From the NCBI GenBank assembly GCA_013415795.1, contig JAAEEL010000022.1, positions 1-5,652 of the forward strand: a stretch of 5,652 bases of DNA, read 5' to 3'. Positions 1 through 4,861 of the stretch are shown here, piece by piece; position 1 is the first letter of the stretch, and the number at the start of each line of letters is the position of its first letter. Position numbers and translations under genes: made by a program. Source of the stretch: Methanocellales archaeon (GTDB lineage Archaea; Halobacteriota; UBA148). The notes beneath the pieces were generated by a model, which did not search any database, was not told where the DNA came from, and saw nothing but the letters and a program-made list of their open reading frames with translations.

Positions 1-103
1 CTCGCGCCTTATTCTCTCTATCGAATTTTTTAACTTCGATCCTGTTAATCTCTGGGATCGATTCAAGGGCGCTTATGGCCTGTTCCTCGCTTCTCGTCAC
101 CAT
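1..103 (-). CDS. N-terminal fragment of an unidentified protein
   Basis: This minus-strand reading frame begins at ATG 103 and stays open to the left edge, giving about 34 residues starting MVTRSEEQAISALESIPEIN. The composition is charged and predicted helical, with Glu, Lys and Arg spread evenly, and there is no signal peptide or membrane segment. The next upstream ATG, at 116, reaches a stop after three codons, so 103 is the best start; GTG 100 is the only near alternative. A perfect TTTATATA box lies 35-42 bp upstream, which supports a real transcribed gene with a short leader. I do not recognise the family from this much sequence and assign no function. Confidence 0.6.
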   Translation of the reverse strand, partial: MVTRSEEQAISALESIPEINRIEVKKFDRENKAR

Positions 104-137
104 TTTAATAACCCATTAGAGTATATTATCATGGGTG

Positions 138-145
138 TATATAAA
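138..145 (-). promoter_or_regulatory. TATA box for the leftmost minus-strand gene
   Basis: On the minus strand this reads TTTATATA, an exact match to the archaeal TATA-box consensus. A start site about 25 bp downstream would fall near 115, leaving a leader of about 12 nt before ATG 103. The box touches the first base of the divergent plus-strand gene at 145, so the two genes have overlapping control DNA. Read on the plus strand the same box would place transcription inside the plus-strand gene. That gene more likely uses the AT-rich stretch at about 118-129. Confidence 0.5.
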
Positions 146-648
146 TGTGTCTAATATCTGATAAAATTAATGTTGAGACCGTTAAGATATTATTGCCAGC
201 TGATTCCAATCTGATTCTTGGGCAAACACACTTCATCAAGAGTGTGGAAGATCTGTATGAGGCTATCGTTAGTACTGTTCCAAACGCAAAGTTTGGCATA
301 GCATTTTGTGAGGCATCAGGTCCTTGCTTGGTGCGATGTGAGGGCAATGACGATGAGTTGAAAAAAGCAGCAGCAGATGATGCATTGAAGATCGGATGTG
401 GACATAGTTTCTTAATATTCTTGCGTGATGTCTACCCCATCAATGTGTTGAATACCATCCAAAACGTCCCGGAGGTCTGTGGAATTTACTGTGCGACCGG
501 AAATACAATTGAAGTATTGGTTGCAGAAACAGATAAAGGAAGAGGAATACTTGGCGTGATAGACGGATCGAAATCCAAGGGCATTGAAACGACCAAAGAT
601 TCGAAGGAGCGAAAGATTTTCTTGAGGAAAATAGGATACAAATTATAA
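145..648 (+). CDS. Adenosine/AMP-binding protein, COG1839 (adenosine-specific kinase family)
   Basis: The 167-residue product matches the small cytoplasmic COG1839/PF04008 family (usually about 160 residues), often annotated as adenosine-specific kinase after structural work on a Pyrobaculum homologue; the physiological reaction is poorly defined. Visible hallmarks are GQTHFIKSVEDLYE (residues 26-39), ASGPCLVRCEGND (57-69), the glycine-rich GVIDGSKSKGIE segment (137-148, a likely ligand loop) and the C-terminal FLRKIGYKL. Several cysteines are present (residues 2, 55, 61, 65, 85, 112, 116). The family usually begins near INVETVKI (residues 8-15), so the first seven residues are a short extension. 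ATG 145 is nonetheless the only ATG that fits, because ATG 131 is in another frame. There is no ribosome binding site, and an AT-rich stretch at 118-129 would give a nearly leaderless transcript. The family assignment is strong; the catalytic role is inferred. Confidence 0.9.
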   Translation: MCLISDKINVETVKILLPADSNLILGQTHFIKSVEDLYEAIVSTVPNAKFGIAFCEASGPCLVRCEGNDDELKKAAADDALKIGCGHSFLIFLRDVYPINVLNTIQNVPEVCGIYCATGNTIEVLVAETDKGRGILGVIDGSKSKGIETTKDSKERKIFLRKIGYKL

Positions 649-649
649 A

Positions 650-787
650 TTACGGCACTTCTTCTCCCCCTATCACTGGTAGATTATCAATCGTCACAGT
701 TATGTAAACGGTTCTTGTCCTTTCTCGGACATATAATATTGGATTTATTATGGTATTTTGTATTATGATATTTTTGTATTTCAACAT
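650..787 (-). pseudogene. Possible 45-aa gene remnant or small ORF
   Basis: A minus-strand frame from ATG 787 to TAA 650 encodes 45 residues. The second half reads like real protein: alternating beta-type residues, TVYITVTIDNLPV, then a Gly-Glu tail ending at VP. The first half is AT-rich and dominated by Ile and Asn. There is no ribosome binding site before ATG 787, and an in-frame TGA lies four codons upstream. The stop falls one base past the stop of the COG1839 gene. This may be the C-terminal stub of a decayed larger gene, a genuine small protein, or chance. I do not recognise a family. Confidence 0.2.
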
Positions 788-979
788 TATGAAAACTCAA
801 GATCCGTTGCAAGCTATGTTCCGCTAATGAGCCCTACTAATCTGTCTTGTTCAAAATTTCTTTGTTCAAAAATGTCCTTGCTGTGATATGAAAAGCAAGA
901 AGATTACAATGGCCGCAATTCAATATATCTCTATCTCCAAAATATTAAGCGTATAGAGTTCAAATTATTCTAAATCATT

Positions 980-999
980 AAAACATCGCTTGGTGTTTT
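980..999 (-). terminator. Hairpin just downstream of thi4
   Basis: AAAACATC (980-987) and GGTGTTTT (992-999) form an inverted repeat around a four-base GCTT loop. On the plus strand all eight positions can pair, one as G-T; on the minus strand seven of eight pair. It begins 11 bases past the thi4 stop, and its distal arm ends in four T residues on the thi4 transcript. The position suits a transcript 3' end for thi4. Archaeal termination depends mainly on U-tracts, and this one is short, so the call is tentative. Confidence 0.35.
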
Positions 1000-1010
1000 T
1001 CTTTACTAAC

Positions 1011-1775
1011 CTAAAGTTTTGCGAGAGCTATCTTGGCAGCTTTTTCGCCTGAGAGCATCATCCCTCCAAATATGGGCCCCATCCTCGGGCCCCCTGCTAC
1101 TGTATTGGCTGCCATTCCCACAGCTATCAAGCCAGGGTAAATCTCTTTTGTGTTCTCTAAGATGGAGAGTTCGCCAACATCTGCCCACATAGGTTTCTCC
1201 CCTAAAACCTTTATCAAACCTGGAATCTTCCGCTCGATGTTTCGGCATATTTCAGCATCATGACCAGTTCCATCTATGATTACTTTAGAACGGACGCAAA
1301 GCGGGTCCACATGTAATTTCGCAAGCTCAACAGAACTCCAGTTTATGACCACCCCATTTATACTACTCTCCCTTATAACTACATCTTCGACACTCATCAG
1401 ATTGAATATTTCTGCTCCAGCTTTTATTGCCTTACTTGCCATTTTTCCTACTACCTCTATGGAATTTGCAAGAAGATATCCGTCTTTGTACTCCCAGTAA
1501 TTGATTTCAAAATCGTCTAAGATTTGTTTTGCTTCATCTTGTATAACAATGCGAGGAAACATCATCCCTCCGCCCCACATTCCGCCGCCAACGCTCAACT
1601 TCCTCTCAAAGACTGCAACCTTCACTCCCTCTTTGGCAAGATAATAAGCTGCCACCATACCTGAAGGTCCAGCACCAGCTATGGCAACATCTACCTCGGT
1701 ATAATCTAAAAAAACATTCATGAAATCCTCAACGATCGCTTTGGTGATTACAATCTCATCAATTTTCATTCTCAT
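1011..1775 (-). CDS. thi4: Sulfide-dependent thiamin thiazole synthase Thi4
   Basis: Cytoplasmic enzyme that builds the adenylated thiazole precursor of thiamin from NAD, glycine and sulfide. The product has 254 residues, typical for archaeal Thi4. It opens with an FAD/NAD-type Rossmann motif, VAIAGAGPSGMVAA (residues 30-43), followed by the acidic strand end FERK (56-59) and the family signature GGGMWGGGMMFPR (63-75). Later come LHVDP (154-158), GTGHDAE (169-175) and GGPRMGPIFGGMMLSG (228-243). The residue aligned with the yeast sulfur-donating cysteine (Cys205) is His155 here. As known for methanogen enzymes, this points to a multi-turnover enzyme using free sulfide rather than a suicide enzyme. 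Start ATG 1775 is preceded by GGTGATC at 1787-1793; the in-frame ATG at 1769 is a possible alternative. The gene is divergent from thiI, another sulfur-transfer gene. Some family members are misannotated as ribose 1,5-bisphosphate isomerase. Confidence 0.95.
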   Translation of the reverse strand: MRMKIDEIVITKAIVEDFMNVFLDYTEVDVAIAGAGPSGMVAAYYLAKEGVKVAVFERKLSVGGGMWGGGMMFPRIVIQDEAKQILDDFEINYWEYKDGYLLANSIEVVGKMASKAIKAGAEIFNLMSVEDVVIRESSINGVVINWSSVELAKLHVDPLCVRSKVIIDGTGHDAEICRNIERKIPGLIKVLGEKPMWADVGELSILENTKEIYPGLIAVGMAANTVAGGPRMGPIFGGMMLSGEKAAKIALAKL

Positions 1776-1849
1776 GACATTCCATAGATCACCATTGGTT
1801 TTTTACCTTTCGGAAAAGCTAAAAGTTCTCAGGAAGATATTGTGAATAA
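1776..1849. promoter_or_regulatory. Divergent thi4/thiI control region
   Basis: These 74 bp must carry both promoters if each gene has its own. Toward thi4, GGTGATC (1787-1793) matches the 3'-16S complement but sits 11 bases from ATG 1775. Toward thiI, AGGA (1831-1834) is 15 bases from ATG 1850, which is far. No strong TATA box is visible in either direction; the best T/A-rich candidates are the T-run around 1799-1804 for thiI and CTTTTAGC around 1818-1825 (read on the minus strand) for thi4. A short imperfect palindrome, CTTTCGGAAAAG, lies near the middle. A TPP riboswitch was looked for and not found. Confidence 0.4.
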
Positions 1850-3016
1850 ATGAAACTCAATTATGATGCTATATTGGTCCGCTATGGTGAGATAGGGTTG
1901 AAAAGTGATCGTACTAGAGTGAGGCATGAAAAAATATTGGTCGATAACATCAAATCTATGCTTGAATTTAATGAGAAGGAATTCTCTATTATTAGGAGAG
2001 ACTGGGGGAGAGTTTTCGTTCATACTTCTGACGAAAGCATTGCAGATTTAATAGCTAATGTATTTGGTGTGGTCTCGACCAGTCCTGTAATCACCACTAA
2101 ACCAGATCTTCAGTCGATGGCCAGAGTATCTGCAGAGCTTGGCGAGTCGATAATCAATAAGGGAGATTCCTTTGCTATACGGGCCCGCAAGGCTGGTTTA
2201 CATGACTTCTCAACCAGGGATATTGGAGTTGCATGTGGGGATGCCGTATACGATAGGTTGAAGACAATGGACCCTGAGATAGATCTGAGTGCACCGAACA
2301 AGGAAATATTTGTCGAAGCTAGGCAGAACAAGGCATATATCTACGCCAAGATTGTCAAGGGAACAGGGGGTCTTCCTATTGGTACACAGGGAAAGATGGT
2401 CGCATTGATCTCTGGTGGCATTGACTCGCCAGTTGCGGCGTGGCTGATGATGAAGCGGGGCTGTGAGATCATACCTCTCTATTATGACAACGAGCCGTTT
2501 TCAGATGAAGAGATGCGAAAAAAGGCATCGAAATGCATCGATATATTGCAACGTTGGGCGCCAAACTTTCCAATGAGGTTTTATGAGATTCCACACGGAA
2601 TTAATCTGTTTGCCATTCAAGAGACTTGCGATAAGAAGCTGACATGCGTATTGTGCAAAAGAATGATGTATAGGATTGCGGTGGAGATTGCGAAAAAAGA
2701 AGGGGCTCATGGTATCGTTACAGGCTCATCGCTTGGACAAGTTGCTTCCCAGACTTCAGCAAACATGCTTGCTGAGCTTTTTGGCATCGACTTTCCGATA
2801 TATCATCCATTGATAGGGGCCGATAAATCTGAGATAACCGATCTGGCAAGAAGGATCGGGACTTTTGACGCATACAACTCTGCCAAAACAAGTTGCACTG
2901 CAGTCCCAAAATATCCGGTGACTTTTGCGAATATCGATGATATACTACATGAAGAAAGCAAGTTGGACATGGAAATGCTTATATCAGAGTCTTCAGACAA
3001 GGCAAAATGGAGATAA
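1850..3016 (+). CDS. thiI: tRNA 4-thiouridine synthase ThiI (archaeal, rhodanese-less)
   Basis: Cytoplasmic enzyme that adenylates U8 of tRNA and replaces its oxygen with sulfur to form 4-thiouridine. The 388-residue product shows the ferredoxin-like N-terminal domain (about 1-60; LVRYGEIGLKS at 9-19), a THUMP tRNA-binding domain (about 60-165) and a PP-loop ATP pyrophosphatase domain from about 175. The PP-loop is SGGIDSP at 188-194. Cys266-x-x-Cys269 matches the CxxC pair that methanogen ThiI proteins use, reported to help hold a [3Fe-4S] cluster. Cys349 in SCTAVPKYP corresponds in position to E. coli Cys344. The bacterial C-terminal rhodanese domain is absent, so sulfur probably does not arrive by the IscS-rhodanese route. 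Whether it also serves thiazole synthesis is doubtful, because Thi4 is encoded next door. The COG2426 gene follows after 4 bp and its ribosome binding site lies inside the end of thiI, so the two are probably cotranscribed. Confidence 0.94.
   Translation: MKLNYDAILVRYGEIGLKSDRTRVRHEKILVDNIKSMLEFNEKEFSIIRRDWGRVFVHTSDESIADLIANVFGVVSTSPVITTKPDLQSMARVSAELGESIINKGDSFAIRARKAGLHDFSTRDIGVACGDAVYDRLKTMDPEIDLSAPNKEIFVEARQNKAYIYAKIVKGTGGLPIGTQGKMVALISGGIDSPVAAWLMMKRGCEIIPLYYDNEPFSDEEMRKKASKCIDILQRWAPNFPMRFYEIPHGINLFAIQETCDKKLTCVLCKRMMYRIAVEIAKKEGAHGIVTGSSLGQVASQTSANMLAELFGIDFPIYHPLIGADKSEITDLARRIGTFDAYNSAKTSCTAVPKYPVTFANIDDILHEESKLDMEMLISESSDKAKWR
3009..3012 (+). promoter_or_regulatory. Ribosome binding site fixing the COG2426 start
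   Basis: GGAG in the last codons of thiI is followed by eight bases and ATG 3021. This selects 3021 over the longer upstream ATG at 2925, which would overlap thiI by 92 bp and add 32 residues that do not look like this family. Confidence 0.65.
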
Positions 3017-3020
3017 CCTA

Positions 3021-3476
3021 ATGTCAATCCCAGACTGGATTTCAGTTATCTTGGTTGCGGCCATGCCAATATCAGAGCTAAGAGGCGCCATTCCAGTGGC
3101 CATGATGTACGGATTTGACCCTTGGACAGCATACATTCTTTCAGTGATCGGAAATCTTATACCGGTTATTCCATTGTTATTATGGCTAGAACCAGTGTCA
3201 AACAAACTTAGACGCTACAATAGCTGGGATAGGTTCTTTGACTGGTTGTTTAAGCGAACCCATCGCAGGCACAGCGAGTACTTTGAAAAATATGGCACCA
3301 TTGCATTATCCTTATTCGTCGCGATACCTTTACCTGTCACTGGAGCTTGGACTGGCTGTGCTGCAGCTTTTGTATTTGGAATTAAATTCCGCCATGCATT
3401 TCCTGCCATCATTCTCGGAGTGATGGTTGCCGGCGTAATTGTAGCTCTTACAAGCCTTGGTTTCTTTACTTTTTAA
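3021..3476 (+). CDS. COG2426 small membrane protein (putative small multidrug export family)
   Basis: Integral membrane protein of 151 residues, the usual length for the COG2426/PF06695 family. The transport function in the family name is weakly supported. Hydrophobic segments fall at about 6-28, 36-57, 93-118 and 124-149, with a basic hydrophilic loop between (62-90, rich in Arg, Lys and His). The first half carries the signature PISELRGAIPVA (16-27), with Glu19 and Arg21 buried in a hydrophobic context. The second half has a similar proline-glycine patch, IPLPVTGAWTGCAAA (102-116), suggesting two related half-units with re-entrant loops. The family has been linked by structure prediction to the DedA/VTT membrane proteins. 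The start at 3021 rests on the GGAG site and on family-like sequence beginning MSIPDWIS. It follows thiI by 4 bp and ends inside the last codons of the convergent histone gene. Confidence 0.85.
   Translation: MSIPDWISVILVAAMPISELRGAIPVAMMYGFDPWTAYILSVIGNLIPVIPLLLWLEPVSNKLRRYNSWDRFFDWLFKRTHRRHSEYFEKYGTIALSLFVAIPLPVTGAWTGCAAAFVFGIKFRHAFPAIILGVMVAGVIVALTSLGFFTF
3461..3474 (+). terminator. U-rich tract at the end of the COG2426 gene
   Basis: TTTCTTTACTTTTT forms the last codons of the COG2426 gene up to its stop. Archaeal RNA polymerase terminates on U-rich tracts without needing a hairpin, and there is no intergenic space before the convergent histone gene. This coding-end tract is therefore the best candidate for ending the thiI-COG2426 transcript. 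It may equally reflect the Phe-Phe-Thr-Phe C-terminus alone. Confidence 0.25.
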
Positions 3477-3676
3477 AATCTCTGGGCAGCTAGTTTTATG
3501 TCCACGGCTTTTACGGTTTTTCTACCTGCATGTCTCGCTAACTTGATCGCTTCTGATGATAGGTCAAGTCCGTATTCTTCTAATACTTCCGCCAACGCTT
3601 CACAAGCATCCTCGCTGACTCTGTTCGCTCCAGCGTTTCTTATTATTCTTCCTACAGGTGCAATTGGTAGATCCAT
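3473..3676 (-). CDS. Archaeal histone (HMf family)
   Basis: DNA-packaging protein that dimerises through the histone fold and wraps DNA into tetramers or longer superhelices. The product is 67 residues, a minimal histone fold with no tails. LPIAPVGRIIRNAG (3-16) gives helix 1, SEDACEALAEVLEEYG (21-36) starts the long helix 2, and SSEAIKLARHAGRKTVKAVDI (40-60) ends it and leads into helix 3. DNA- and fold-critical residues Arg10, Arg19, Arg52, Lys53, Thr54 and Asp59 are retained. His49 with Asp59, used at the dimer-dimer interface of HMfB, and Gly16, used in superhelix stacking, are also present. Compared with HMfB, the 30/61 pair is charge-swapped (Glu30-Lys61) and residue 65 is Gln rather than Arg. 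The start ATG 3676 has a strong ribosome site at 3683-3689. The gene is convergent with the COG2426 gene (4-bp overlap) and divergent from nob1. Confidence 0.96.
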   Translation of the reverse strand: MDLPIAPVGRIIRNAGANRVSEDACEALAEVLEEYGLDLSSEAIKLARHAGRKTVKAVDIKLAAQRF

Positions 3677-3682
3677 GTATTT

Positions 3683-3689
3683 TCACCTC
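3683..3689 (-). promoter_or_regulatory. Strong ribosome binding site of the histone gene
   Basis: Read on the minus strand this is GAGGTGA, a full match to the 3'-16S complement, six bases before ATG 3676. It is the strongest such site in the window, as expected for an abundant chromatin protein. Confidence 0.75.
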
Positions 3690-3712
3690 TAAATCGATTA
3701 GAAAGGGGGTGG

Positions 3713-3719
3713 TATATAG
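3713..3719 (-). promoter_or_regulatory. TATA box of the histone gene
   Basis: The minus strand reads CTATATA with a purine/A-rich stretch (ACGAAAA) just upstream that could serve as a TFB recognition element. Transcription about 25 bp downstream would start near 3691, giving a leader of about 15 nt that still includes the GAGGTGA site. Confidence 0.5.
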
Positions 3720-3741
3720 TTTTCGTATTTGGTAGGTTAAA

Positions 3742-3749
3742 TTTATTTA
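3742..3749 (+). promoter_or_regulatory. Candidate TATA box of the nob1-gfcR-leuS cluster
   Basis: TTTATTTA on the plus strand is the best TATA-like element before nob1. A start site about 25 bp downstream would fall near 3770, a few bases before GTG 3773 and about 12 bases before ATG 3782. It lies back to back with the histone promoter within a 105-bp intergenic region. Confidence 0.45.
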
Positions 3750-3781
3750 TGAGTGGCTACGCAACTTGAAAAGTGGAATTG

Positions 3782-4261
3782 ATGTCTAAATTAGTATTGG
3801 ATTCTATGGTATTCATATATGGATTTCGTGTAGATGGAGATTTGATAACGGTGCCAGATGTAATGAATGAGTTAAAGGACGAAAAATCAATTATGATCTT
3901 CGAACTTGCAAAAGATGCTGGCATGAAGGTCGAGCAAGCGGAAAAACATTACGTCAGTTTGGTTGAGAAAGAGGCGCAGAGCACCGGAGATTTTGATTCT
4001 TTATCAAGGACAGATATCCATTTGCTAGCAAAAGCTCTTCAATATCTGGGAGAGGGCACATACATCGTCTCTGATGATTACGAAATTCAAAATATGGCGT
4101 CCAGACTTGGAGTCAAGGTAAAAAAGATCATCCAAAAAGGAATCCGAGATGTTTTAATATGGGAAAAACATTGTATTGGATGTAATAGATGCATTAAAAA
4201 TGGTAACACGTGTCCAGTGTGTGGCTCAAGATTGAAAAAAAAGTTAAAAAGAAAGGAGTGA
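3782..4261 (+). CDS. nob1: Endoribonuclease Nob1 (PIN domain plus zinc ribbon)
   Basis: Ribosome-maturation nuclease that cuts precursor 16S rRNA at its 3' end (site D) on the assembling small subunit. From ATG 3782 the product is 159 residues. The PIN domain covers about 1-125, and candidate metal-binding acids are Asp7 (in VLDSMVF), Glu30 (in MNELKDEK), Asp78 (in SRTDIHLLA) and Asp98/Asp99 (in VSDDYEI). A zinc ribbon follows: Cys131-x-x-Cys134 and Cys144-x-x-Cys147, with an extra Cys137. The protein ends in a basic tail, KKKLKRKE, suited to rRNA contact. Motif 1 is LDSMVF where many relatives have LDTSAF-like sequence, but the Asp is kept. An in-frame GTG at 3773 would add MEL; ATG 3782 is preferred because family members start just before the first strand. 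The gene is divergent from the histone gene and is followed after 5 bp by gfcR. Confidence 0.92.
   Translation: MSKLVLDSMVFIYGFRVDGDLITVPDVMNELKDEKSIMIFELAKDAGMKVEQAEKHYVSLVEKEAQSTGDFDSLSRTDIHLLAKALQYLGEGTYIVSDDYEIQNMASRLGVKVKKIIQKGIRDVLIWEKHCIGCNRCIKNGNTCPVCGSRLKKKLKRKE
4253..4258 (+). promoter_or_regulatory. Ribosome binding site of gfcR inside the end of nob1
   Basis: AAGGAG in the last codons of nob1 lies eight bases before ATG 4267. It fixes the gfcR start and ties translation of the two genes closely together. Confidence 0.65.
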
Positions 4262-4266
4262 GATAG

Positions 4267-4854
4267 ATGAATATCGATGAGCTGGTAAAGAAGGCGATGG
4301 AACTTAGAAATAAGGGGCTAAGATTCGGAGAAATTGCCGATGAGCTTAACGTATCAAGCGAAACTGTAACCTGGTTACTTACTCGCCCTACTAAAGAAGC
4401 TCCAAAGGATATATTCGTGGATTGGAGCAAAATAGGATCAAGCTCACAAAGAATGAGATACATTGCATCTGCACTTAGCGATATGGTCTTAGAATCTCTA
4501 GATAAGGATATAGATATAGTCGTAGGCGTTGCACTAAGCGGAATACCCTTTGCTAGTCTGGTTGCTGATGAGCTTGGAGTTGAATTAGCGGTCTTACTTC
4601 CCAGCAAACATCGGGCTGAGCAGAACGATGTAAAAGGCACTTTTAGTCATAACTTCGCCCAGGTTGAAGGCAGAAAATGCATTATTATAGATGACGTGAT
4701 AACCACAGGTTCCACGATGAAAGAGACAGTAGAGGTTCTGGAGGAGCTGGGCTCGGAACCACTTGCAATTTCGGTTATGATAGACAAGAAAGGATTGGAC
4801 TCCATAGCGGGTATACCTCTATATTCGTTGATCAAGATGGGTAGGGTAGAATAA
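4267..4854 (+). CDS. gfcR: GfcR/PyrE-like transcription regulator (HTH plus phosphoribosyltransferase fold)
   Basis: Cytoplasmic DNA-binding regulator of the COG0856 family, often labelled orotate phosphoribosyltransferase-like protein. The haloarchaeal member GfcR controls sugar-catabolism genes; the target in this organism is unknown. The 195-residue length is usual. An N-terminal helix-turn-helix (about 4-40, with LRFGEIADELNVSSETVTWL at 18-37) is joined to a type I phosphoribosyltransferase domain. That domain shows VVGVALSGIPFA (85-96) and the PRPP-binding loop CIIIDDVITTGST (138-150). The segment SKHRAEQNDVKGTFSHNF (113-130) replaces the catalytic loop of true PyrE enzymes, where closely spaced Lys and His residues act. 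The domain is therefore inferred to sense a nucleotide or phosphorylated sugar rather than make orotidylate. The gene starts 5 bp after nob1 behind AAGGAG and ends 7 bp before leuS, so one transcript is likely. Confidence 0.9.
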   Translation: MNIDELVKKAMELRNKGLRFGEIADELNVSSETVTWLLTRPTKEAPKDIFVDWSKIGSSSQRMRYIASALSDMVLESLDKDIDIVVGVALSGIPFASLVADELGVELAVLLPSKHRAEQNDVKGTFSHNFAQVEGRKCIIIDDVITTGSTMKETVEVLEELGSEPLAISVMIDKKGLDSIAGIPLYSLIKMGRVE

Positions 4855-4861
4855 ATCTTTT

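Larger units (their letters stand above)
649..1010. other. 362-bp intergenic region without a confident gene
   Basis: This AT-rich gap lies between the 3' ends of the COG1839 gene and thi4. It contains the weak 45-codon minus-strand ORF at 650-787, a two-copy direct repeat TTGTTCAAAA (847-856 and 862-871, 15 bp apart) and the hairpin at 980-999. A plus-strand ORF of 25 codons (750-827) is too short and lacks a ribosome binding site. I found no tRNA, no complete C/D-box guide RNA and no insertion-sequence ends. Because both flanking genes converge here, the region is a 3' meeting zone rather than a promoter region. Confidence 0.6.

Noticed and set aside
750..827. 25-codon plus-strand ORF in the gap
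   Set aside because: It is too short, has no ribosome binding site and shows AT-rich random-like composition.
951..975. tRNA-like GAGTTCAAAT segment
   Set aside because: It resembles a T-loop, but the following bases do not pair to form the T stem and no acceptor or anticodon arm is present.
1807..1820. Palindrome CTTTCGGAAAAG as an operator between thi4 and thiI
   Set aside because: Only four base pairs match cleanly around a four-base centre; such a short match is expected by chance, so it is mentioned only within the control-region entry.
1776..1849. TPP riboswitch upstream of thi4
   Set aside because: The minus strand contains CTGAGA (1827-1832), a piece of the Thi-box, but the other conserved parts (the ACCTGATCTGG-like and GCGNAGGGA elements) are absent and 74 bp shared with thiI leaves too little room.
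2925..3020. Longer N-terminus for the COG2426 gene starting at ATG 2925
   Set aside because: It would overlap thiI by 92 bp and add 32 residues without membrane or family character; GGAG at 3009-3012 supports ATG 3021.
4194..4640. 148-codon minus-strand ORF
   Set aside because: It is Ser/Thr/Phe-rich, lies fully opposite nob1 and gfcR, and has no ribosome site or recognisable motif. It is a shadow of the real genes on the plus strand.
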